From Ferrovibrio sp965278975 (lineage in GTDB: Bacteria; Pseudomonadota; Alphaproteobacteria; Ferrovibrionales; Ferrovibrionaceae), in NCBI RefSeq assembly GCF_965278975.1, contig NZ_OZ257126.1, forward strand, positions 744,001 through 808,000: a stretch of DNA of 64,000 nt. Reading direction: 5' to 3'. Position 1 is the stretch's first letter, and every line of letters starts with the position of its first letter. This document shows positions 42,853-52,412 of this stretch, piece after piece. The notes beneath the pieces are model-generated. The model saw only the letters and a program-made list of their open reading frames with translations, searched no databases and was not told where the DNA came from. The position numbers were made by a program, and so were the translations under genes.

Positions 42853-43255
42853 CGTAGCCCTCCGGGCTGATCGGCCAGGCCGGATTCCAGGCAATTTCCC
42901 AGGCATGGCCATCGGGATCGGCCACATAGCCGCAATAGCCGCCATGCGGTGGCGCCAGCGCCGGCCTGAGCAGGCTGCCGCCGGCCTGGACCAGCGCCCG
43001 CATCAACGGCTCGACCGCTTCACGGCTGGTCACGTTATGCGCCAGCGACATGCCGCCGGGTGCTGCCGCCTGCCGCCCGCTATCGGCGGCCAGCGCCGAG
43101 GCCAGCCAGGTGCCGAGCATCAGGCCGTTCATCTGGTAGAAAACGATCTCATCATTCTGGAATACCGGCTGCCAGCCGAAACCGGCGGTATAGAAATGCC
43201 GCGAGCGCGCCAGGTCGGCGATACCAAGGGTGATCACGGAAATCTGCTGCTGCAT
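42836..43255 (-). CDS. VOC-family (glyoxalase-like) protein
   Basis: A 139-residue protein with two beta-alpha-beta-beta-beta modules. VITLGIADLARSRHFYTAGFGWQP opens the first module (only its first and last residues are diagnostic), and YVADPDGHAWEIAWNP closes the second, with the usual metal-binding Glu. These proteins include glyoxalases, dioxygenases and resistance proteins, so no reaction is assigned. Its stop lies inside the end of the dehydrogenase gene on the other strand. Confidence 0.85.
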   Translation of the reverse strand: MQQQISVITLGIADLARSRHFYTAGFGWQPVFQNDEIVFYQMNGLMLGTWLASALAADSGRQAAAPGGMSLAHNVTSREAVEPLMRALVQAGGSLLRPALAPPHGGYCGYVADPDGHAWEIAWNPAWPISPEGYVTFGA

Positions 43256-43342
43256 GGGCCTCGTCCTTGCCTGCCCCAGTTAGGACGCCTCGCCTGCTTG
43301 CGGCAAGGGGTGGTGAAGTCTGTTCCGGGCCAGAGAGCGTGA

Positions 43343-43371
43343 TTGACTCCGCCTAATGAATGACATTCAAT
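43343..43371 (+). promoter_or_regulatory. Candidate promoter of the Liv/CoA-ligase operon with overlapping operator
   Basis: TTGACT (43343-43348) and TTCAAT (43366-43371) have 17-bp spacing. The -10 half overlaps AATGAA-TGACA-TTCAAT (43355-43371), a palindrome shared with three other sites in the window. Confidence 0.5.
43355..43371. promoter_or_regulatory. Operator copy 1 of the proposed TetR regulon
   Basis: AATGAA (43355-43360), spacer TGACA, TTCAAT (43366-43371). It matches the AATGAA-N5-TTCATT pattern found at 50396 and 55626. Confidence 0.6.
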
Positions 43372-43510
43372 AAGCCCAATCGAGGCTCGGCCAGAGACAT
43401 GAGTCGGCCCATAGGAGGAAACGGATGCGGCGCGCGACAGGCGAGCCCATCGGCCAGGGCGTAGCTGCGTCCGGCCGGCAGGGGATTTTCACGACAGGCA
43501 AGGCAGCTTG

Positions 43511-44311
43511 ATGAGCGGCGACCGCGTATTGGAATGTCGTGGCATCGAACGCTCTTTCGGCGGCCTTAAGGCGCTGAAGGGTGTGGACCTGCATGTCGAT
43601 CGCGGCGAGATTTTCGGCCTGGTCGGCCCCAATGGCTCGGGCAAGACCACCATGGTCAATGTGGTGACCGGCTTCTACCCGCCCAATGCCGGCAGCGTGC
43701 AGCTATTCGGCCAGGATATCACCGCGATCAAGCCGCATCGCGTGGCGGGCCTGGGCGTTGCCCGCACCTTCCAGAATCTGGCGCTGTTCCGCGGCATGAG
43801 CGTGCTGGACAATATCCTGCTGGGCCGCCATGTGCGCATGCGGCCCAGTGCGCTGGCCTCGCTGTTCTACTGGGTATGGGCGGCACGCGAGGAGCACGAG
43901 CATCGCCGCGCGGCGGAAGACGTGATCGATTTCATGCAGTTGCAGGATATCCGCGACGAGCCGGTGGAAACCATTCCGATGGGCCTGCAAAAGCGCGTGG
44001 AACTAGCGCGCGCCCTGGTCGCCGAGCCGCGCTTCCTGATCCTGGACGAGCCGATGGCCGGCATGAACCAGGAAGAGAAGGAATATATTGCCCGCTTCAT
44101 CCTGGATGCGCGCGAGGAACGCGGCGTCACCATCCTGCTGATCGAGCATCACATGGATGTGGTGACCGCGATCTGCGACCGCATCGTGGTGTTGAGCTAT
44201 GGCGAGATCATCGCCGAAGGCGAACCCAATGCCGCCATCGCCAAGCCCGAGGTGGTATCTGCCTATCTCGGCAAACGCGCCGCCGCCCGTGTTGCGGCCG
44301 GGGGCCACTGA
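43511..44311 (+). CDS. livG: Branched-chain-amino-acid-type ABC transporter ATP-binding protein LivG
   Basis: A 266-residue ATPase. Walker A is GPNGSGKTT. The long LivG insert contains the RTFQNLALF segment, Walker B is ILDEPMAGM and the C-terminus has LSYGEIIAEGEPN. The signature loop reads PMGLQKRVELARAL, which is the Liv-type variant. The stop overlaps the CoA ligase start (TGATG). The ATG at 43511 is preferred over an adjacent TTG. Its place at the head of the operon, directly after the operator and promoter, suggests import of the acid that the CoA ligase activates. Confidence 0.92.
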   Translation: MSGDRVLECRGIERSFGGLKALKGVDLHVDRGEIFGLVGPNGSGKTTMVNVVTGFYPPNAGSVQLFGQDITAIKPHRVAGLGVARTFQNLALFRGMSVLDNILLGRHVRMRPSALASLFYWVWAAREEHEHRRAAEDVIDFMQLQDIRDEPVETIPMGLQKRVELARALVAEPRFLILDEPMAGMNQEEKEYIARFILDAREERGVTILLIEHHMDVVTAICDRIVVLSYGEIIAEGEPNAAIAKPEVVSAYLGKRAAARVAAGGH

Positions 44312-46233
44312 TGAACGCGGCTCATTTGCAGGATAGCCTGGCTCCCAGTACCTTGGTCGGTGCCTTGGCGCATAACGCCATGCGCTATCCCAACCGCATT
44401 GCCTTCCGCGAGCGCGACCACGGCATCTGGCAGGAATTCACCTGGCCGCAGGCGCGCGATGAAGTGCTGGCCCTGGCTGCCGGTTTCGAAGAACTGGGCG
44501 TCGAGCCCGGCCATGCGGTGATCGTGGTCGGCGACAACCGCGCCAACCTGTATTTCTCCATGCTGGCGGCAAATGTGCTGCGCGCCTTCCCTTCGCCGAT
44601 CTATCCCGACGTGCCGGTGGATGAACTCGATACCTTCACCCGCTTTGGCTCACCGGCCCTGGCGGTAGCCGAGGACCAGGAGCAGGTCGACAAGCTGATG
44701 GGCCTGCGCGAGCGCACCGGCCGGCCGCAGGTGATCCTGTTCGACGATCCGCGCGGCCTCGGCCACCAGCGGCCCGAAGGCGTGCTGGCATTGCAGGAAG
44801 TGGCCGAGAAGGGCCGCGCGCGGCTGAAAGCGGAAGCCGGTCTCGCCGAGAACCTGCTGCTGCGCGCACAGCCCGACGATATTTCCGTGCTGCTCTATTC
44901 ATCCGGCACCACCGGCCTGCCCAAGGGCATCCCGCTGCGGCACCGCAATGTGGTCGGCGGCATCGATAACGCCGCCAAAGGCGGCTATTTCCGCCAGCAT
45001 GAGGAATTATTCGCCTACCTGCCCACCGCCTGGGTCGGCGATTTCGTGTTCACGCTTGGCGCCGGCCTGCTGATGACGGCAACGATCAATATTCCCGAGC
45101 GCCAGGAAACCGTGCTGAGCGATATCCGCGCCGTGGCGCCGACCTTCTACCTCGCCGCGCCGCGCGCCTGGGACAACATGCTGACCCGGGTGCAGGTCGG
45201 CATGGCCGATTCAACGCCGCTGAAACGCTGGCTGTTCGACGCCTTCATGCCCCATGCCATCAAGGTGGAACAAGGCCGCATGAATGGCCAGGAGCCGAGC
45301 CTGCTCGACCGCCTGAAGCTGGGCCTGGGCGAAATCTTCGTCTATGGCCCGATCAAGGATTATCTCGGCCTCACTCGTGCCGAACGCGCCTTCACCGGCG
45401 GCGAGGCGATGGGTGAGGATACCTTTCTGTTCTTCCGCGCACTTGGCATCAAGCTGAAGCAGTTCTACGGCCAGACCGAAACCGCTGCCCTTTCGGCGGC
45501 GCAGACCGAAGGTAGCGTGAAGTTGCAGACCGTTGGCAAGCCGATGCCGGGCGTCGATATCCGCATCGACGAAAGCGGCGAAATCCTGATCCGTTCGGCT
45601 TCGGTGATCGACGGCTATGTCGATGATCCGGTGGCAACCGAGAAGGCATTGCAGGATGGCTGGCTGCGCACCGGCGATGCCGGTTATCTGGATGAAGACG
45701 GCCATCTGGCCGTGCTCGGCCGCGTCAGCGAGGTGGTGCGCACGGCGGCAGGCGAGCGCTACATCCCGAACTACATCGAGAACCGGCTGAAATTCAGCCA
45801 GTATGTGCGCAATGTAGCGATCCTCGGCGCTGGCCGGGATTATCTCACGGCCATCGTCTGCATCGACCTCGAAGCCGTTGGCCACTGGGCCGAGAAGCGT
45901 TCAATCACCTATACCTCCTATGCCGAGCTGTCGCAGAAGCCGGAAGTGCTGGAACTGATCCAGGGCGTCATCGCACATGTGAATTCGCTGCAGCCCGAGG
46001 CGTTGCGCATCCGCCGCTTCGTGAATCTGCACAAGGATTTCGACGCCGATGACGGCGAAATCACCCGTACCCGCAAGCTGCGCCGCAACACCATCGAGGA
46101 ACGTTACGGCAAGCTGATCGAGGCGCTGTATGCGGGTGTGAAGGACGTGACCTTCGAAGCCGAGATCACCTACGAGGATGGCTCGAAGGGCAAACTGAGC
46201 CGCGTGCTCGCCATTCGTGAGGGTGCGGCCTGA
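44311..46233 (+). CDS. AMP-dependent acyl-CoA synthetase
   Basis: A 640-residue adenylate-forming enzyme of the long-chain FadD15 type. The P-loop is LLYSSGTTGLPKGIP near residues 194-208. FYGQTETAAL near 385 is the adenine motif, and RTGDAGYLDEDGHLAVLGR near 452-470 is the hinge. It should convert an imported carboxylic acid to its CoA ester. It is embedded between livG and livH with one-base overlaps on both sides, so ligase and importer are made together. Confidence 0.92.
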   Translation: MNAAHLQDSLAPSTLVGALAHNAMRYPNRIAFRERDHGIWQEFTWPQARDEVLALAAGFEELGVEPGHAVIVVGDNRANLYFSMLAANVLRAFPSPIYPDVPVDELDTFTRFGSPALAVAEDQEQVDKLMGLRERTGRPQVILFDDPRGLGHQRPEGVLALQEVAEKGRARLKAEAGLAENLLLRAQPDDISVLLYSSGTTGLPKGIPLRHRNVVGGIDNAAKGGYFRQHEELFAYLPTAWVGDFVFTLGAGLLMTATINIPERQETVLSDIRAVAPTFYLAAPRAWDNMLTRVQVGMADSTPLKRWLFDAFMPHAIKVEQGRMNGQEPSLLDRLKLGLGEIFVYGPIKDYLGLTRAERAFTGGEAMGEDTFLFFRALGIKLKQFYGQTETAALSAAQTEGSVKLQTVGKPMPGVDIRIDESGEILIRSASVIDGYVDDPVATEKALQDGWLRTGDAGYLDEDGHLAVLGRVSEVVRTAAGERYIPNYIENRLKFSQYVRNVAILGAGRDYLTAIVCIDLEAVGHWAEKRSITYTSYAELSQKPEVLELIQGVIAHVNSLQPEALRIRRFVNLHKDFDADDGEITRTRKLRRNTIEERYGKLIEALYAGVKDVTFEAEITYEDGSKGKLSRVLAIREGAA

Positions 46234-47120
46234 TGGATTACCTGCTGATCCTGGAACTCGGCGTCAACGGCGTTTTCGTCGGCCTGATGTATGCGCTTGT
46301 CGCCCTCGGGATGGTGCTGATCTACAAGACCTCCGGCATCGCCAACCTGGCCCAGGGCGCGCTGGCGATGACCGGCGCCTATATGGCATGGGTGGTTTCC
46401 GGCCCGCTCGGCATCCCGATCTGGCTCGCCGTGCCGGTGGCGATTGTCGGCATGTTCGGCGTTGGCGCCGCCACCGAACGCCTGGCTTTGCGCCGCATGA
46501 TCGGCCAGCCGGTGATCATGGCGATCATGCTGACGCTGGGCATCGAAATCATGCTGCGCGGCCTGCTGCCGGGCATGGCAGGTGTGGCGGTGAAGCGCCT
46601 GGATATCGGCATCCCGGGTTCGCCGCTATTCCTGGGCGATATCCTGATCAACCGCTCCACCATGATCGGCGGTGCGGTATCGCTGGTGATGATCCTGGTA
46701 TCGCTGCTGCTGTTCAATTCGCGCCTCGGCGTGGTGATGCGCGCGGTTTCCGATGATCAGACTGCTTCCTGGGCCGTTGGCATCCGCGTCGAACGCGCCA
46801 TCGCCATTTCCTGGGGCCTTGCCGCCGCCAGCGCCACTGTCGCCGGTGTGATGTGGGGTGCTACGCAAGGCGTCGACTGGTCGCTGTCGCTGCTGCTGAT
46901 CAAAGCGCTGGCCATCGCCATTCTTGGCGGCCTCGATTCCATCCCGGGTGTGCTGATCGCCGGTCTGATCGTCGGCGTGGCGGAAAGCGTCGCCACCGGC
47001 GTGCTTGATCCGCTGGTTGGCGGTGGTACCCGCGATGTCGTCGCCTCCGTGATCATCCTGCTCACCCTGCTGCTGAAGCCGCACGGCCTGTTTGGCCGCG
47101 AGCATATCGAACGGATCTGA
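46233..47120 (+). CDS. livH: Branched-chain-amino-acid-type ABC permease LivH
   Basis: A 295-residue membrane protein with about eight helices. YALVALGMVLIYKTSGIANLAQG is the LivH hallmark near residues 20-42 (family consensus in its middle), and the coupling motif SDDQTASWAVGIRVERAI is near 171-188. The C-terminal half has ILGGLDSIPGVLIAGL. Its start overlaps the ligase stop by one base. livM follows after seven bases. Confidence 0.93.
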   Translation: MDYLLILELGVNGVFVGLMYALVALGMVLIYKTSGIANLAQGALAMTGAYMAWVVSGPLGIPIWLAVPVAIVGMFGVGAATERLALRRMIGQPVIMAIMLTLGIEIMLRGLLPGMAGVAVKRLDIGIPGSPLFLGDILINRSTMIGGAVSLVMILVSLLLFNSRLGVVMRAVSDDQTASWAVGIRVERAIAISWGLAAASATVAGVMWGATQGVDWSLSLLLIKALAIAILGGLDSIPGVLIAGLIVGVAESVATGVLDPLVGGGTRDVVASVIILLTLLLKPHGLFGREHIERI

Positions 47121-47127
47121 GGGCCAG

Positions 47128-48201
47128 ATGTTTTACCGCCGCTCCGGCATCCGCTTCACCACCTACAACGCCGAACGCCAGATCTGGCCGCTGCCGCTGG
47201 ACCGCCGCCTTGCCGGCTTCATGCTGCTGCTGGGCCTGGCCGCGCCCTTCCTGGTCGACCGCCTCTACCTGGTCGGCTACCTGCTGCCCTGGATCATCTG
47301 GTCCACGGCGGCACTGGGCCTGAACATGCTGATGGGTGTAGCCGGTCAGGTGCATCTTGGCTATGGCGCGGTCATCGGCATCGGCGCCTATGCCTCGGTG
47401 CATGCGGTGCGTGCCGGCGTGCCGTTCGAGCTTGCCATGCTGCTGGGTGGTGTGGTTTCCGCCAGCATCGGCGTGGTGTTCGGCGCCGCCGCCCTGCGCG
47501 TGAAGGGCCTCTATCTCGCCATGGCCACCCTGGCGATGCAGTATATCGTCGATTTCGTCATCTCCCATGTGCCGGCAATCAGCGGCGGCAGCCAGGCCTC
47601 CATCACCGTGCCGCCGATCACCTTCCTCGGCATCGCCGTTCAGGGCGACCGGGCAGTGTATTATCTGGCCCTGGCGATCTGCGTCATCGTCACGCTGTTC
47701 ATGCTCAACCTGCGCCGCACCAGCCTGGGCCGTGCGCTCGCCGCCGTGCGCGAGAAGGATTACGCAGCCGAAGTGATCGGCGTCGATACCTTCCGCTTCA
47801 AGCTGCTGGCCTTCTGGGTTTCGTCCTTCATCGGCGGTGTGGTCGGCGCCGTGCTGGCAGTGTGTTATTTCCGCCAGATTTCGCCCGAGCAGTTCCATAT
47901 CGAACTCTCGATCCAGCTTATCGCCATGGTGATCGTCGGTGGCATGGGCAGCGTGCTGGGCAGCTTCTTCGGCGCCGCGCTGATCCTGTTCGCCCCCATC
48001 GTGCTGAACAACCTGATCGGTACGCTGGCGACCAGCTTTGCCTGGCAGCTCAGCGCCGATCTGCGCGCCCATCTGCCGCTGATGCTCTATGGCGCCATGA
48101 TTGTCGGCTTCCTGCTCTGGGAGCCGCTCGGCCTGGCCAAGATCTACAACAATATCCGCAACTATTTCCTGGTATGGCCGTTCCGCCATGCCCAACGCTG
48201 A
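47128..48201 (+). CDS. livM: Branched-chain-amino-acid-type ABC permease LivM
   Basis: A 357-residue permease with about nine helices. AALGLNMLMGVAGQVHLGYGA near the second helix and RRTSLGRALAAVREKDYAAEVIGVD (coupling loop; conserved R-x-x-x-G-R) identify LivM. GGMGSVLGSFFGAALI lies in the C-terminal half. The ATG at 47128 is seven bases after livH; the longer frame overlaps livH. The binding-protein gene follows after 33 bases. Confidence 0.92.
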   Translation: MFYRRSGIRFTTYNAERQIWPLPLDRRLAGFMLLLGLAAPFLVDRLYLVGYLLPWIIWSTAALGLNMLMGVAGQVHLGYGAVIGIGAYASVHAVRAGVPFELAMLLGGVVSASIGVVFGAAALRVKGLYLAMATLAMQYIVDFVISHVPAISGGSQASITVPPITFLGIAVQGDRAVYYLALAICVIVTLFMLNLRRTSLGRALAAVREKDYAAEVIGVDTFRFKLLAFWVSSFIGGVVGAVLAVCYFRQISPEQFHIELSIQLIAMVIVGGMGSVLGSFFGAALILFAPIVLNNLIGTLATSFAWQLSADLRAHLPLMLYGAMIVGFLLWEPLGLAKIYNNIRNYFLVWPFRHAQR

Positions 48202-48234
48202 AGTGTCCAACGAAAAACGCAGGAGAGAACGCCC

Positions 48235-49503
48235 ATGACCATCAATGTCGATCGTCGCACCCTGTTGACCGGCGCTGGTGCCGCCGCACTGCTGGCCGCG
48301 CAGCCGGTCAAACTGGCCTTCGGCCAGGACAAGACCATCCGCTTCCTGATGACCCAGGACTTCACCAAGGTCTATACCTTCGTGACGGCCGAATACAGCC
48401 AGGGCCAGCGCGACTACATGACGCTGATCAATGAGCGCGGCGGCATCAACGGCTACAAGATCGTTGCCGAAGTGACCGATCACGGCAACGATCTGCCGCG
48501 CGCCATCGAAGCCTATGAGCGCGCCAAGGGCCAGGGCATGCTGCTGGTCGATCCGCTCTCCACACCGGTGGCCCGCGCCCTGGTGCCGCGCGTGCTGGCC
48601 GACAAGGTCAACATGGTGACCGCCTTCTCCGGCCGCTCGGACGCCGCCGACGGCACCGTGTTCCCCTATATCTTCCCGCTCTCGCCCAATTACTGGACGC
48701 AGATGGGCCTGATCCTGGATTACGCCAACAAGCAGGATGGCGGCCTGAAGGGCAAGAAGATCGCCTATGTGCATATCGACACGCCGTTCGGCAAGGAACC
48801 GCTGCCGATCCTGGAAGCCCTGCGCGACAAGCTCGGCTTCGAGCTGCTGCCCTTCCCCTACACCCCGCCGGGCAACGACCAGTCGGCGATCTGGCCGCAG
48901 GTGCGGCGCGCGCGCCCGGATTGGGTGATCTTCTGGGGTGCCGGCGTGGGCCAGACCGTGGCACTGACCGAAGCCATCCGCAACGGCATCCGCATGGACC
49001 GCATGTGCTCGTCGGTGTGGATCTCCGAGTCCGACATGGACGTGGCCGGCCGCGATGCCGCCAAGGGCGTGATGAAGGTGGATCCCTGCGTGCTCGGCCG
49101 CGAGCCGAAGCCGATCCAGGACATCCTCAAGAGCGTGGTTTCCGCCGGCAAGGGCGCTGGCCCGGAAAACAAGGTTGGCACCGTCTATTACAATTACGGC
49201 GTCATGATCATGGCCACCATTCTCGAAGGCGTGAAGCAGGCCTTCGCACTGGCGCCGAACGGCCCGGTGAACGGCCCCTGGCTGAATGCCGGCCTGCAGG
49301 CGATCAAGGGCTTCACTGCGGAAGGCATGATGCCCTCCACCACGGTGACCGCCGCCGATCACCAGGGCGGCGGCATGGGCCGCATCTCGCAGTGGGATGG
49401 CAAGGGCTTCAAGCCGGTGACTGACTGGTTCTCCGCCAATCAGGATGTGGTCTGGGCCGAGATCAAGAAGTACTCGTCCGAGTTCGCTAAGAGCGGCAAG
49501 TGA
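48235..49503 (+). CDS. Liv-type ABC transporter substrate-binding protein
   Basis: A 422-residue periplasmic binding protein. The N-terminus, VDRRTLLTGAGAAALLAA, is a twin-arginine-like signal, followed by cleavage near FGQ. The mature part has the type I periplasmic fold: INERGGINGYKI is the usual ligand-lobe entry and KIAYVHIDTPFGKE the second lobe. Export by the Tat route would be uncommon for Liv proteins, so the signal deserves a check. The ligand is more likely a carboxylic acid than an amino acid, given the CoA ligase in the operon. Confidence 0.9.
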   Translation: MTINVDRRTLLTGAGAAALLAAQPVKLAFGQDKTIRFLMTQDFTKVYTFVTAEYSQGQRDYMTLINERGGINGYKIVAEVTDHGNDLPRAIEAYERAKGQGMLLVDPLSTPVARALVPRVLADKVNMVTAFSGRSDAADGTVFPYIFPLSPNYWTQMGLILDYANKQDGGLKGKKIAYVHIDTPFGKEPLPILEALRDKLGFELLPFPYTPPGNDQSAIWPQVRRARPDWVIFWGAGVGQTVALTEAIRNGIRMDRMCSSVWISESDMDVAGRDAAKGVMKVDPCVLGREPKPIQDILKSVVSAGKGAGPENKVGTVYYNYGVMIMATILEGVKQAFALAPNGPVNGPWLNAGLQAIKGFTAEGMMPSTTVTAADHQGGGMGRISQWDGKGFKPVTDWFSANQDVVWAEIKKYSSEFAKSGK

Positions 49504-49514
49504 TGTGATGGGGC

Positions 49515-49542
49515 TGGCGCGGCAGTTAATGCTGCCGCGCCA
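49515..49542. repeat. Perfect intercistronic hairpin between binding-protein gene and livF
   Basis: TGGCGCGGCAG (49515-49525) and CTGCCGCGCCA (49532-49542) form an 11-bp perfect stem with loop TTAATG. No T-run follows, so it is more likely an mRNA-stabilising structure that protects the upstream binding-protein transcript than a terminator. Confidence 0.75.
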
Positions 49543-49563
49543 CTCCTTCCCGGAGTGACTGAA

Positions 49564-50355
49564 ATGGCCTTGCTGGCGCTGAACAATGTCGAGGTGGTTT
49601 ACGACCAGGTGTTCCTGGCGGTGAAGGGCATTTCCATCGAGGTGCCGGAAGGCGGCCTGGTCGCCCTGCTCGGCGCCAACGGTGCCGGCAAGAGCACCGT
49701 GCTCAAGACCGTCAGCGGCCTGCTGAAGCCCGAACGCGGCGAAGTGACCCGCGGCGACGTTACCTTCATGGGCCAGGATATTCTCAAGACCGATGCGCCG
49801 GAGCGTGTGCGCAAGGGCATCGTGCATTGCCTGGAAGGCCGCCGTGTATTCGGCCACCTGACGCCGGCGGAAAACCTGATCGCCGCCACTTCCATGCACC
49901 GGGATCGCGCCCGGGTGCGCGACCTGCTGGAGCGCATGTTCGATCTGTTCCCGCGCCTGCGCGACCGCGCCAAAGCCAAGGCCGGCTATCTTTCCGGCGG
50001 CGAGCAGCAGATGCTGGCGATTGCCCGCGCGCTGATGACCGAGCCGAAACTGATCATGCTGGATGAACCCAGCCTGGGCCTGGCGCCCTATCTGGTGGAT
50101 GAAATCTTCGACATCATCCGCCGCATCAACACCGAACAGAAGGTAGCCGTGCTGCTGGTGGAGCAGAATGCCGCCGCCGCGCTGGACGTGGCGCAGACCG
50201 CCTACCTGATCGAGAATGGCCGCGTGGTGATGAACGGCACGGCTGACGTGCTGCGCGCCAATCCCGATGTGCAGGACGCCTATCTCGGTGGCGTCGCCAA
50301 GGTCGATTATCACGCCGTAAAACATTACCGCCGACGCAAACGCTGGCTGGCCTGA
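49564..50355 (+). CDS. livF: Branched-chain-amino-acid-type ABC transporter ATP-binding protein LivF
   Basis: A 263-residue ATPase. Walker A is GANGAGKST, the signature is YLSGGEQQMLAIARAL, Walker B is IMLDEPSLGL, and LVEQNAAAALDVA is the H-loop region typical of LivF. ATG 49564 has GGAG eight bases upstream; GTG 49555 overlaps that site. It is the last gene of the importer operon. The carboxylase operon begins 73 bases later with its own operator. Confidence 0.92.
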   Translation: MALLALNNVEVVYDQVFLAVKGISIEVPEGGLVALLGANGAGKSTVLKTVSGLLKPERGEVTRGDVTFMGQDILKTDAPERVRKGIVHCLEGRRVFGHLTPAENLIAATSMHRDRARVRDLLERMFDLFPRLRDRAKAKAGYLSGGEQQMLAIARALMTEPKLIMLDEPSLGLAPYLVDEIFDIIRRINTEQKVAVLLVEQNAAAALDVAQTAYLIENGRVVMNGTADVLRANPDVQDAYLGGVAKVDYHAVKHYRRRKRWLA

Positions 50356-50366
50356 CGGAGCGCGCC

Positions 50367-50428
50367 ATGAATCTGGTGAGCTTTTACACACAGTTAATGA
50401 ACCGAATTCATTACGAGGGAGGGCAGCC

Positions 50429-50432
<4 letters not shown>
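50367..50432 (+). CDS. Possible 21-codon leader peptide overlapping the biotin carboxylase start
   Basis: ATG 50367 follows GGAG at six bases. The frame reads MNLVSFYTQLMNRIHYEGGQP and then TGA, with the stop overlapping the biotin carboxylase ATG (ATGA). The operator at 50396-50412 lies inside it. It could allow translational coupling with read-through transcripts from livF. It may also be a chance frame, since a promoter in the same stretch would make a transcript lacking its start. Confidence 0.3.
50383..50412 (+). promoter_or_regulatory. Candidate weak promoter of the carboxylase operon
   Basis: TTTACA (50383-50388) and TTCATT (50407-50412) lie 18 bp apart. The -10 match is poor, but the layout, with the operator overlapping the -10 side, is the same as at the two other operons. 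Confidence 0.35.
50396..50412. promoter_or_regulatory. Operator copy 2 of the proposed TetR regulon
   Basis: AATGAA (50396-50401), spacer CCGAA, TTCATT (50407-50412): a perfect 6-bp inverted repeat 17 bases before the biotin carboxylase start. Confidence 0.65.
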
Positions 50433-51907
<1,475 letters not shown>

Positions 51908-51908
51908 G

Positions 51909-52412
51909 ATGAGCTACCGTTTCGACCTTGCCGGCAAGGAACTCGACCTCGCTGTGCTGGCGCGCCGCCCCAACCTGCTTTTCGCTCTGGGTGGACAGAA
52001 TGTCAGCACGGAAGAGCAAGCCGCTGACAGCGGCGCCTTCGCACTCGAAATCGATGGCCGCCGCATCACCGGCTGGCGCCTGGTGGTGGGCGACGACATC
52101 TATCTGCGCATCGCCGGCCGCAACCTGCATCTGCGGCGCCTGCAAGAAGGTGGCGATGCCGGCGGCAGTGGCGCCGGCGGCAACGACATCATGGCCGAGA
52201 TGCCCGGCACGGTGATCAGCCTGCATGCCGCCGTGGGCCAGGAAGTGGCCGAGGGCGACAAGTTGCTGGTGATCGAGAGCATGAAACTGCAGATGAGCAT
52301 CACGGCACATCGTGCCGGACGCATCGCCAAAGTGCATGTGGCCGAGAATGCCACGTTCGACCGTGGCGCTGTCTTGATCAGCTTTGCCAAAGATGAAGGG
52401 GGGGCATCATGA
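51909..52412 (+). CDS. Biotin carboxyl carrier protein of an acyl-CoA carboxylase
   Basis: A 167-residue protein. Residues 1-80 resemble the BT (linker) region found in fused carboxylase alpha chains. A Gly-rich hinge (80-92) leads to a biotinyl domain with AEMPGTVISL and the biotinylation motif ESMKLQM; Lys126 is the biotin site. The motif is ESM rather than the common AMKM. It overlaps the carboxyltransferase start by four bases. Together with the previous gene it looks like a fused alpha chain that has been split. Confidence 0.9.
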   Translation: MSYRFDLAGKELDLAVLARRPNLLFALGGQNVSTEEQAADSGAFALEIDGRRITGWRLVVGDDIYLRIAGRNLHLRRLQEGGDAGGSGAGGNDIMAEMPGTVISLHAAVGQEVAEGDKLLVIESMKLQMSITAHRAGRIAKVHVAENATFDRGAVLISFAKDEGGAS

